Origin: JANWVO01 sp964458495
GTDB lineage: Bacteria > Acidobacteriota > Terriglobia > Bryobacterales > Bryobacteraceae
Direction: 5' to 3'
Assembly: GCA_964458495.1 (NCBI GenBank)
Contig: CAYWJB010000017.1
Span: 1 to 64,000 of the forward strand
DNA length: 64,000 nt
In this document: positions 16,271 through 23,600 of the stretch, one piece after another
Layout of the letters: each line of letters begins with the position of its first letter
Numbering within the stretch: position 1 is the stretch's first letter
Notes under the pieces: model-generated
Database searches by the model: none
What the model saw: the letters and a program-made list of their open reading frames with translations, nothing else
What the model was told of the DNA's origin: nothing
Program-made: the position numbers and the translations under genes

Positions 16271-17266
16271 CTATTCGCCTGCCTGGAGGGCGGTGAGGAT
16301 GCCTAGGCGGTAGATGTCTTCGGCCGAGCAGCCGCGCGAGAGGTCGTTGGCTGGTTTGGCGAAGCCCTGGAACAGCGGCCCGGTGCAGACTGCACCGCCA
16401 AGCCGCTCCACCAATTTGACGCCGATGTTGGCGCTGCCGACATCGGGAAAGATCAGCGTGTTGGCCTTTCCGGCCACGGTGGAGCCGGGGGCTTTGGAGC
16501 GACCCACGCTTTCCACCAGGGCGGCATCGGCCTGGAGTTCACCGTCCACGTGCAGATCGGGGCGGCGGGCTTCGACGATGCGCCGCGCCTCGATGACCCG
16601 GGAGGCCAGCGGGTGGCGGGCGCTTCCCTTGGTGGAGAACGAGAGGAGGGCGACCACGGGCTCCACGCCCATCACGTTTCTCACCGTATCCGCCGTGGCG
16701 ATGGCGATATCGGCCAGCTGGGAAGGAGTGGGTTCGATGACCAGCGCGGGATCCGCCATGGCGAGGACGCCGCCGGCGCCGCATTCTTCGGCGTGGGTGC
16801 AGACGATCATGACGCCGGAAGCGGTCTTGATGTCGGGCCGCATGCCGATGGTGCGGTGGGCAGCGCGGAAGGTGTCGGCGGTGGTAGTGGCCGCGCCGCC
16901 GACAAAGCCGTCGGCGTCGCCGGCGGCCACCATCAGTCCGGCGAAGACGAGAGGATCGAGGGCCATGCGGCGGGCTTCCATCTCCGTGATGCCGCGCGAA
17001 CGGCGTTTCTCGTGGAGCAGGCGGGCGTAGTCGTTCAGCTTCGGATTGTTTTCGGGCTGTTCGACCACGACACAGGAAGCGACCTGTCCGCTGGGGCGCC
17101 CCATGAGGATGGGGATGGCGAGTTCTTCGGTGCAGAGGCGGTTGGCTGCGGCAATGACTCTGGGGTCCTCACCCTCGGGGAAGGCGATGCGTTTTTTCCG
17201 GATCTGGCGCTTGAGCCTTGCGGTCTGCCGGTCAAAAAAGCGCCTTGCGGATTCAGGGGCCTGCAT
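16271..17266 (-). CDS. pta: Phosphate acetyltransferase
   Basis: 331 residues, the short PTA/PTB type. It shows FPEGEDPRVIAAA at the start, GGAATTTADTFRAA near 125-138, SFSTKGSARHP near 210 and the C-terminal signature LIFPDVGSANIGVKLVERLGGA. It interconverts acetyl-CoA and acetyl phosphate in the cytoplasm. No acetate kinase lies nearby. It is divergent from mdh across 136 bases and is the first gene of the minus-strand string that continues with the deacetylase and sulfatase. Confidence 0.93.
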   Translation of the reverse strand: MQAPESARRFFDRQTARLKRQIRKKRIAFPEGEDPRVIAAANRLCTEELAIPILMGRPSGQVASCVVVEQPENNPKLNDYARLLHEKRRSRGITEMEARRMALDPLVFAGLMVAAGDADGFVGGAATTTADTFRAAHRTIGMRPDIKTASGVMIVCTHAEECGAGGVLAMADPALVIEPTPSQLADIAIATADTVRNVMGVEPVVALLSFSTKGSARHPLASRVIEARRIVEARRPDLHVDGELQADAALVESVGRSKAPGSTVAGKANTLIFPDVGSANIGVKLVERLGGAVCTGPLFQGFAKPANDLSRGCSAEDIYRLGILTALQAGE

Positions 17267-17336
17267 GAACCCTACATTCTATCGCCGGGCTGCGCGGGGC
17301 GATGCCCCGGGGCGGGCGGCCGGGTCTACAATCGAA

Positions 17337-17342
17337 GAGGAC
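17337..17342 (+). promoter_or_regulatory. Candidate -10 box (TACAAT) before mdh
   Basis: TACAAT, five of six matches to the -10 consensus, is 60 bases ahead of the mdh start. No good -35 element is visible 16-18 bases upstream. The same hexamer precedes two other genes in the window (18439 and 60844). Confidence 0.3.
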
Positions 17343-17402
17343 TGCCCGCCGCGCGGCGGGCCTGCCGCAGTCCCGTTCAAGTTCTGGAAGGAAGGTCCTG
17401 AT

Positions 17403-18341
17403 ATGCGGAAAAAAATCACGGTTGTAGGCGGTGGCAACGTCGGCGCGAATTGCGCGCTGCGGATTGCCGGCAAGGAACTGGCCGACGTGGTGCTGGTGGA
17501 CATTGTCGAGGGCATGCCGCAGGGCAAGGCGCTCGACATCCTTCAGTCCGGTCCGGTCGAGGGATACGACGTCATGGTGACCGGCGCGAACGACTATGAG
17601 CCGACGGCCGGGTCCGACATAGTGATCATCACCGCAGGCTTCCCGCGCAAGCCGGGCATGAGCCGCGACGACCTGCTGATGGCCAATTACGAGATCGTGA
17701 AGAAGGCCACCGAGGAGGCGGTGCGCTATTCGCCAAATGCGTTTCTGATTCTGGTCACCAACCCGCTGGATGCGATGTGCTGGGTGGCGTACCAGATTTC
17801 GAAGTTCAGCCGGAACCGTGTCATGGGCATGGCCGGGGTGCTTGATACGGCTCGCTACCGGACATTCCTTTCCATGGAGCTGGGGGTTTCCGTGGAGAGC
17901 ATTTCGGCGCTGGTGCTGGGCGGGCACGGCGACACGATGGTGCCGCTGCCGCGGCTGACGACGGTGGGCGGCATTCCGCTGCCCGAACTGCTGCCGAAGG
18001 AGCGGATCGACGCCATCGTGCAGCGCACGCGCGACGGGGGCGCGGAGATCGTGAAGCTGCTGAAGACAGGCAGCGCCTATTACGCGCCGTCGGCCGCGGC
18101 GGTGGAGATGGCGGAGTCGATCCTGAAGGACAAGAAGAAGGTCCTGCCGTGCGCCGCCTACCTGGAAGGGGAGTACGGGCTGGAAGGGATCTTCGTGGGC
18201 GTGCCGGTGAAGATCGGCGCCGGCGGGATCGAGAAGATTTACGAATTCTCGCTGAGCGACGAGGAGAAGGCGCAGCTGGCGAAGAGCGCGGCCGCGGTGA
18301 AAGAGCTGATTGATGTGTTGAAAGAGAAGGCCGGCCTGTAG
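17403..18341 (+). CDS. mdh: Malate dehydrogenase (LDH-like type)
   Basis: 312 residues from ATG 17403, with GGAAGG upstream. The Rossmann loop GGGNVG (9-14) and the dinucleotide-binding Asp in VDIVEG point to NAD. GFPRKPGMSRDDL carries the arginines that select malate over lactate, and LGGHGDTMVPLPR holds the catalytic His. It interconverts malate and oxaloacetate in the TCA cycle. A 10-bp GC hairpin follows the stop. It stands alone on its strand, divergent from pta. Confidence 0.96.
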   Translation: MRKKITVVGGGNVGANCALRIAGKELADVVLVDIVEGMPQGKALDILQSGPVEGYDVMVTGANDYEPTAGSDIVIITAGFPRKPGMSRDDLLMANYEIVKKATEEAVRYSPNAFLILVTNPLDAMCWVAYQISKFSRNRVMGMAGVLDTARYRTFLSMELGVSVESISALVLGGHGDTMVPLPRLTTVGGIPLPELLPKERIDAIVQRTRDGGAEIVKLLKTGSAYYAPSAAAVEMAESILKDKKKVLPCAAYLEGEYGLEGIFVGVPVKIGAGGIEKIYEFSLSDEEKAQLAKSAAAVKELIDVLKEKAGL

Positions 18342-18363
18342 GCGGCGCGCCGCGGGGCGAAGC

Positions 18364-18386
18364 GCCGCCCGCCCGGGGCGGGCGGC
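18364..18386 (+). other. Strong GC hairpin after mdh
   Basis: GCCGCCCGCC (18364-18373) pairs perfectly with GGCGGGCGGC (18377-18386) across a 3-base loop, 23 bases after the mdh stop. A second stem begins at GGCTGCC (18384) and overlaps it. There is no T-run, so it could protect the mRNA 3' end or act with Rho. Confidence 0.5.
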
Positions 18387-18438
18387 TGCCTCGCCGCGGC
18401 AGCCACCGAGAGGGCCGCCACTGCCGCGGCCGGCAGGT

Positions 18439-18444
18439 TACAAT
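18439..18444 (+). promoter_or_regulatory. Candidate -10 box (TACAAT) before the small membrane ORF
   Basis: TACAAT lies 25 bases before the GTG start of the 36-residue ORF, leaving room for a short leader with a GGAG ribosome site. No clear -35 box is seen in the GC-rich DNA upstream. Confidence 0.35.
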
Positions 18445-18468
18445 ACAAGCTCGCGCGGAGAATCTGCC

Positions 18469-18579
18469 GTGGACGAGCAGGCAATGCGGATCATCAGCGG
18501 CGTGCTGGCGGCGCTGTGTTTCGTGCTGCTCCTGCGGCGGCGTGCCCGGCGCAAGTCCAGACGAGATCCCGAGTCCTGA
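18469..18579 (+). CDS. Small single-pass membrane protein, 36 residues
   Basis: GTG at 18469 opens a 37-codon frame ending TGA 18577-18579. GGAG sits eight bases upstream and a TACAAT box 25 bases upstream. The product starts MDEQAMRIISGVLAAL, has one hydrophobic helix (about 8-22) and then a very basic tail rich in Arg. This is the layout of many small bacterial membrane proteins. I recall similar short acidobacterial ORFs but no function. It is followed by the SET-domain gene on the same strand. Confidence 0.6.
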   Translation: MDEQAMRIISGVLAALCFVLLLRRRARRKSRRDPES

Positions 18580-18633
18580 AGCCCGCCTGCGGCCGGTTGC
18601 ACCGGCGAGGCAAGGCCGGAGCGGAGCGGGCGC

Positions 18634-19194
18634 GTGCGTATGCCACGAGACCATCAGAAGACTGAAACAACTCCCCGAATTTCTGAAAAACATACGTGTT
18701 TCCGGCTCTCGGTCCGGCCGTCACCCATTCACCGCTGGGGTGTGTTTGCCGAGGAATTCATTCCGAAAGGCCGGAAAGTGATCGAGTATACCGGCGAAAG
18801 AATCAGCCGCCGCGAGACGGCGCGGCGGGCGCAGCGCCGGTACAATTATCTGTTCACGCTGGACAATTACTGGACCATCGACGGCAGCGTGGGCGGCAGC
18901 GGGGCCGAGTTCATCAACCACTGCTGCGATCCGAACTGCGTGGCCCGTATCTGCAAGGGGCACATCCTGTACTTCGCGGCGCGGGACATTCAGGCGGGCG
19001 AGGAGCTGACCGTGGATTACCGCTTCGATCCCGACGTCGAAGAGGTGAAGTGCCGCTGCGGCGCGCCCGGGTGCCGGGGCACAATCAATCTGCGAAAAGA
19101 GCGCAGGCGAAGCGCGTCCGCGCGGAGGGATGCGCCCGCGCGGAAGAACGGGAAGGGCCGCCGCCGCACGGACAAGCCGCAGCGGGCGGCCTGA
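18634..19194 (+). CDS. SET-domain protein (predicted lysine methyltransferase)
   Basis: 186 residues from GTG 18634 (ATG 18640 is an alternative). The SET core runs from about 25 to 130: RWGVFAEEFIPKGRKVIEYTGE, then NHCCDPNC, the SAM/lysine-channel motif, then GEELTVDYRF. A post-SET zinc motif CRCGAPGCRG follows, and the C-terminal tail is basic (KERRRSASARRD to the end), perhaps binding nucleic acid. All catalytic features look intact. The family methylates lysines of proteins, using S-adenosylmethionine; bacterial targets are mostly unknown. It is of eukaryotic-like type and may be an old transfer. Confidence 0.9.
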   Translation: MRMPRDHQKTETTPRISEKHTCFRLSVRPSPIHRWGVFAEEFIPKGRKVIEYTGERISRRETARRAQRRYNYLFTLDNYWTIDGSVGGSGAEFINHCCDPNCVARICKGHILYFAARDIQAGEELTVDYRFDPDVEEVKCRCGAPGCRGTINLRKERRRSASARRDAPARKNGKGRRRTDKPQRAA

Positions 19195-19611
19195 AACGGG
19201 GGCGCGCCGCCGATGGGACGCCGGCGCCGGAGAATTCACAGCGGGGGGTGGCACTTATTCTTCAGAAGAGGCGCAGGCAAACCCTGCCGGAGGCAGGGCG
19301 CCGGGCTCGTCCGCCGGGTCCACTCCTCCGCGGCGCCGGCCGCGGACCGGGGGACAGGCTTGCAGACTGCCTGTGCGTCTGACGTCGGCTGACGAAATGC
19401 CGGGCGGGGGCGCGGCGCACCTCACTCGCCGCGCCCGGCCACGGCTTCCAGGTGGGTGGAGGAGGGATGCGCCGGAGCGATCCGGGCGCAGGCAGGCGGT
19501 TCGCAGGGAGCGATTGGAGAGGCACGGAGGGCAGTGGCCGTGCCCGAGTGACGGGATCCCGCCGCTGCCCGCGTTTCCAGGGACGCGAAGGGCAGGGAAG
19601 GGCGGCGAAAG
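19195..19611. other. 417-base gap between convergent genes with two hairpins
   Basis: No credible gene is seen. A 7-bp hairpin lies at 19282-19298 (CCCTGCC with GGCAGGG, 3-base loop) and a 10-bp GC hairpin at 19408-19436 (19408-19417 with 19427-19436). Neither has a T-run. They may end transcription of the converging SET and CpaE-like genes. Confidence 0.5.
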
Positions 19612-20817
19612 CTATTTGCGGAACAGCGAGAGGATGCCGGACAGCCCGCCGCCGGACTTGACGGCAGTCTCGGCCTCTTCGGCGCTCTTTCCGGCCAGCT
19701 TCTCGGCGATCTGCAGGAAGGCTTTTCCCGCCGGCGAGCTGGTTGGCGCCGGCTTGCCCTCCACCAGGGCCTGCTGAACCTCGTCGTGGCACTCCGGCAC
19801 CACGTGAAAGACCTCCAGGTGCAGCGCCGCCTCCACGAGTTCTTTCTGGAGGCCGATGTCTTTCCGGAAGCGGTTCAGCACCAGCCGCACCTTGCCGGGA
19901 TCGACGCGATGCCGTTCCAGATGAGAGAGAGCCCTCTGGGCAGCGTGGAGGGACGGCAGTTCGTTGGTGGTCACCACCAGGAGTTCATCGCACAGCCGGG
20001 CCAGGCTCACGTTCCAGTTCCCGTAGGGGCCGCCTGAATCCAGGATCACGACGTCGTAGATGGATCGCATGAAATCGAGCAGCGCCGCAGGATTGGCGTC
20101 ATGGTCGATACCGTGGGCAGGCTGTTCGGGCGCGGCCAGAACATCCACGCCGCCCTTGCCGGAGACCAGCCCTTTCCAGATGTCCTCGTCGAGCTCGCTG
20201 GTGCGGGTGAGGGCGTCGAGAAACGAGTAAGTCTGCCGGACCTTGGCCAGAAAGGCCAGCGTTCCGGCCAGGGGATCGAGGTCGGCGAGCGCGATGCGGG
20301 ACTGCGTGATCTTTCTCCAGTGCAGGCCCACGTTGTAGGCGAGCGATGAGGCGCCGCACGCCCCCTTGACGGGCATGACGCAAAGCACGCGGGCGTTGAC
20401 GCCGCCCCGGGCGCGGTGCGTGGCAGCCAAGCGCTCCATGACGGCGCAGAACTGGTCTTCGGTGAGCGGCGCGCAGAGAAACTCGGTGGCCCCCTGGCGG
20501 AGCGACTTCAGGATCAGCTGCGGCTCGTTGGTGGCGTGGAGCGCCACCACCGGCAGCTTGGGATTGAGCAGGGCCAGGTCGCTCAGCAGAGCCAGGGCCC
20601 ATTCCGGGCGCGAGGTGGTGTCGACAAAGCAGAGATTCGCGCCCTGGCTGGCGAAGATGTCCTCCAGGACAGCGCGTGTCGGATATTCTTCCAAAGTCAG
20701 CACGGGGCTGAAGGGCAGCCACTCGGCCAGCAAAGGCGCCAGAGCGGCGCGGAGCTGCTCGTCAGGGCAGATGAGGAGGATCTTCCACTGGCCGAAGTTG
20801 CGGCTTGCGTTGGACAT
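19612..20817 (-). CDS. CpaE/TadZ-like protein (receiver-like plus MinD-type ATPase domain)
   Basis: 401 residues. Residues about 10-130 resemble a response-regulator receiver fold without a clear phosphoacceptor set. Residues about 140-350 are a MinD/ParA-type domain with a divergent P-loop (MPVKGACGASSLAYNVG), lacking the usual GKT lysine, as is common in CpaE/TadZ. Such proteins localise Flp/Tad pilus machinery at the pole. No other tad/cpa gene is in the window, so it is an orphan here. It is divergent from a LuxR-type regulator at 20975. Confidence 0.8.
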   Translation of the reverse strand: MSNASRNFGQWKILLICPDEQLRAALAPLLAEWLPFSPVLTLEEYPTRAVLEDIFASQGANLCFVDTTSRPEWALALLSDLALLNPKLPVVALHATNEPQLILKSLRQGATEFLCAPLTEDQFCAVMERLAATHRARGGVNARVLCVMPVKGACGASSLAYNVGLHWRKITQSRIALADLDPLAGTLAFLAKVRQTYSFLDALTRTSELDEDIWKGLVSGKGGVDVLAAPEQPAHGIDHDANPAALLDFMRSIYDVVILDSGGPYGNWNVSLARLCDELLVVTTNELPSLHAAQRALSHLERHRVDPGKVRLVLNRFRKDIGLQKELVEAALHLEVFHVVPECHDEVQQALVEGKPAPTSSPAGKAFLQIAEKLAGKSAEEAETAVKSGGGLSGILSLFRK

Positions 20818-20974
20818 GGGCTTCTGCTCGGACGGGCTCTCGCCCTCCTTTGCCGTCTAGTAGCGCTATCGTCTTTTTCGGGCAAAAACTTGAGAGTCCT
20901 GGCCAAGCCGGACGACTATTCCATGGGCAGGGGCGCCACGCACGTCCCTGGCCCGGAATGGAATCCGGCGAACC

Positions 20975-21640
20975 ATGGATCAGAGCGCCACACACGCAAG
21001 GAAATTCAAGGTCGGCCTTTGCGAGTCGCAGCCTGCCACGGCGGAAGGGCTCCGGTCGCTGCTGGAGACCACGGACCATCTGGAATGCGTCTGGGCGGCG
21101 CCCCAGCCGGCCGTGGCGATGCAGCTCACCCGGCAGTTGCAGGTAGACGTGCTGTTGCTGGACAAGCACACCGGCCAGCAAGCAGTGATCCGCTGCCTGG
21201 AACAATTGAGGAGCCAGAGTCCGCCGACCGCCGCCGTGGTCTGGGGAGCGAGCCTGGGCGAGGCGGAAGGGCTGCTGTACTTGCAGGCGGGGGCGCGGGG
21301 CCTGCTGAAGAAAACGGCGGGGCTGCCGCTCATCGTGCAATGTCTGACGGCCGTCGCGCGCGGGGCGGTGTGGATCGACGAAAACGTCGCTCCGGGCGAG
21401 GAGAAACCGGCCGAGAGCCTGCATCAATTGACGCCCCGGGAGCATCAGGTGCTCGAACTGGTGCGGCAGGGACTGCGGAACCGTGAGATCGCCGCCGCGC
21501 TGGGCATCCGTCCCGGCACGGTGAAGATCCATCTCCGCCACATCTTCGAGAAGACCGGGATCCACGGCAGGTATACCTTGGCGTTGAACCTTCTGGCGGC
21601 CCAGCCGGCGGAGCGAACGCAGCGGGCGGAAGTCGCCTGA
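20975..21640 (+). CDS. LuxR/NarL-type response regulator
   Basis: 221 residues. A receiver domain (about 11-125) keeps the phosphoacceptor Asp63 (DVLLLDKHTG) and a Lys near 105 (RGLLKKTA), but the acidic pair at the start is reduced to one Glu (VGLCESQ), so phosphorylation may be altered. A LuxR helix-turn-helix follows at about 150-205 (LTPREHQVLELVRQGLRNREIAAALGI). No kinase gene is next to it. The divergent CpaE-like gene suggests a surface or pilus role, but that is only context. Confidence 0.9.
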   Translation: MDQSATHARKFKVGLCESQPATAEGLRSLLETTDHLECVWAAPQPAVAMQLTRQLQVDVLLLDKHTGQQAVIRCLEQLRSQSPPTAAVVWGASLGEAEGLLYLQAGARGLLKKTAGLPLIVQCLTAVARGAVWIDENVAPGEEKPAESLHQLTPREHQVLELVRQGLRNREIAAALGIRPGTVKIHLRHIFEKTGIHGRYTLALNLLAAQPAERTQRAEVA

Positions 21641-21836
21641 GAACTGGACGAGGCGCCGCCACTGGTGGCAGGCGGCCCGGCCGCGCCGGCTGTCGGGGCG
21701 GGATGGGAACCACGGGGCGCCAGAGATGCGAGGCGTTCCCGGGGGCAGGGGGCGGCACCGCTGCCCAAGGGCGAGGACAGCGGTGGCACGGCCGGGACCG
21801 CGCGGCGCCGCGGGGCTGCTCTGCTATTCTGACAAC

Positions 21837-23600
21837 GTGCTTCGAACCCGGCCTTCCGGACTGCTGGCGGCCCTGCTGCTGGCGGCCCTGCTGCTGGCGG
21901 CCCTGCTGCTGGCGGCCCTGCTGCTGGCGGCCGCCGCTGCCTGGGCGCGCGCGGGCGCTGCCGCGCAGCCTGCCCCTGCCGAGCCTCCGCTGGTGAGGAT
22001 TCTTGCCGCCGAACTTGCCCGAAACTTCACAGTGCTGCGGGAAAAGGCTGATCCGCCACCCTATTTCATCAGCTACCGGGTGACGGATTCCGAGGGTGGC
22101 ACGCTGAGTGCCGCCCTGGGCGCGCTCACGCAGAAGTCGCAGGGCCGGCGCCGCGTGCTGGACGTTTCGGTCCGCACCGGAGACCGGGGGCTGGACAACT
22201 TCCATTTGCTGAAGGGGGAACGGCCGCGTTTCACGGCCTCCGCCCTGCTGCCGGTGGAGGATTCGCCGGCGGCGGTCGCCCGGCTGGCGTGGCGGGAAAC
22301 GGACCGCGCCTGGCGCGCCGCGGCGCAGCGCCTGACACAAATCCGTTCGGAGGTCAAGATGCGCGCGGCGGATCCGGCCACGGCCAATTTGCCGGACTTT
22401 TCCGAAGAGGAGCCGGCAACAGCGTTTCTGGACGTCCCATCGCACCGGTTTCCGGCGGAAGAATGGGCCGCGAGGCTCCGGAAATGGTCGGCGCAATTTG
22501 CAGAATACAGAAGCCTGATTTCATCCAATATCAGCCTGCAATGGCAGCGGGAAATCCGCACGCTGGTGACCACCGAGGGGACGCGAATCCAGCACGGCAG
22601 GAATTTCTACAGGCTCACGGTGAGCGCCACGGCGAAGGGGCATGACGGCAACGACTACAGCATGTATGAAAGCTTCGACGCGGAAGATCCGGCGCGGCTG
22701 CCGCGCGATGCGGCCGTCGCCGCGGCCATCCGCAAGGCGGGAGAACAGCTGACGGCGCTGTTGCGCGCGCCGGCGGCGGAGCCGTATGTGGGTCCGGCGA
22801 TCCTGTCCGGCAGGGCGGCGGGCGTGTTCTTCCATGAGATCTTCGGCCACCGCATCGAAGGCCACAGGATGCGGGACGAAACCGAGGGGCAGACCTTTGC
22901 CGGGAGCGTGGGCAAGCCGGTGCTGCCCGAATTCCTCTCAGTGGCCTCGGATCCTTCGCTGCGGTCCGCGGGGGGCGTGGAGCTCAACGGCTGGTATGCA
23001 TTCGACGACGAGGGCGTTGCGGCGCGGCGCGTCCCGGTGGTGGAGAACGGGGTGCTGCGCAACTTCCTCGTCTCGCGGCTGCCGGTTCCCGGCTTCGAGC
23101 GGTCAAACGGGCACGGGCGGGCGCAGCCGGGCATGGAGCCGCTGTCCCGCCAGTCGAACCTTGTGGTGGAATCCTCGAAGAAGGTATCCCGGGAAGAGCT
23201 GCGGCGGCTTCTCCAGGCCGAGATCCGGAGGCAGAACAAGCCCTACGGGCTATATTTCGAGCAGGTGACGGGAGGGTTCACGACGACGCGCCGGGGCGGG
23301 CTGCAGGCGTTCACCGTGATCCCGCTGGTGGTGTACCGCGTCTTTGCCGACGGGCGGCCTGACGAGCTGATCCGGGGCGCCGACATCGTGGGCACGCCGC
23401 TGGCGAGCTTCGCCAAGATTCTGGCCACGTCGGACGAGCCGGAGGTGTTCAACGGCTATTGCGGCGCCGAGTCGGGCAACGTTCCGGTGTCGGCTGTGTC
23501 CCCGGCCCTTTTGGTGGAGGAGATCGAAATTCAGCGCAAGCCCGAATCGAAGGACATCCCGCCCATTCTGCCCAGACCGGAAGGGGAGGTGCGTCCGTGA
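21837..23600 (+). CDS. TldD-like metalloprotease with signal peptide
   Basis: 587 residues from GTG 21837. The N-terminus is a signal-type segment with a hydrophobic core made of LLAAL repeats (residues 9-32), ending near ARAGAAAQ. The protease domain carries the TldD zinc motif HEIFGH (H333, E334, H338) within FFHEIFGHRIEGHRMRDE. TldD normally works in the cytoplasm with TldE/PmbA on modified peptides. Here both partners seem exported. The stop overlaps the next start (GTGA at 23597-23600). A TATTCT box lies directly before the start. Confidence 0.85.
   Translation: MLRTRPSGLLAALLLAALLLAALLLAALLLAAAAAWARAGAAAQPAPAEPPLVRILAAELARNFTVLREKADPPPYFISYRVTDSEGGTLSAALGALTQKSQGRRRVLDVSVRTGDRGLDNFHLLKGERPRFTASALLPVEDSPAAVARLAWRETDRAWRAAAQRLTQIRSEVKMRAADPATANLPDFSEEEPATAFLDVPSHRFPAEEWAARLRKWSAQFAEYRSLISSNISLQWQREIRTLVTTEGTRIQHGRNFYRLTVSATAKGHDGNDYSMYESFDAEDPARLPRDAAVAAAIRKAGEQLTALLRAPAAEPYVGPAILSGRAAGVFFHEIFGHRIEGHRMRDETEGQTFAGSVGKPVLPEFLSVASDPSLRSAGGVELNGWYAFDDEGVAARRVPVVENGVLRNFLVSRLPVPGFERSNGHGRAQPGMEPLSRQSNLVVESSKKVSREELRRLLQAEIRRQNKPYGLYFEQVTGGFTTTRRGGLQAFTVIPLVVYRVFADGRPDELIRGADIVGTPLASFAKILATSDEPEVFNGYCGAESGNVPVSAVSPALLVEEIEIQRKPESKDIPPILPRPEGEVRP
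21861..21932 (+). repeat. 15-bp tandem repeat inside the TldD signal peptide
   Basis: CTGCTGGCGGCCCTG is repeated perfectly four times (21861-21920), plus 12 bases of a fifth unit. Each unit is exactly five codons (LLAAL), so copy-number change keeps frame and only lengthens or shortens the hydrophobic core of the signal sequence. Confidence 0.95.

Noticed and set aside
19249..19264. TGGCACTTATTCTTCA, like a sigma-54 promoter
   Set aside because: The -12 GC is TC, and no plus-strand gene follows; the next gene converges.
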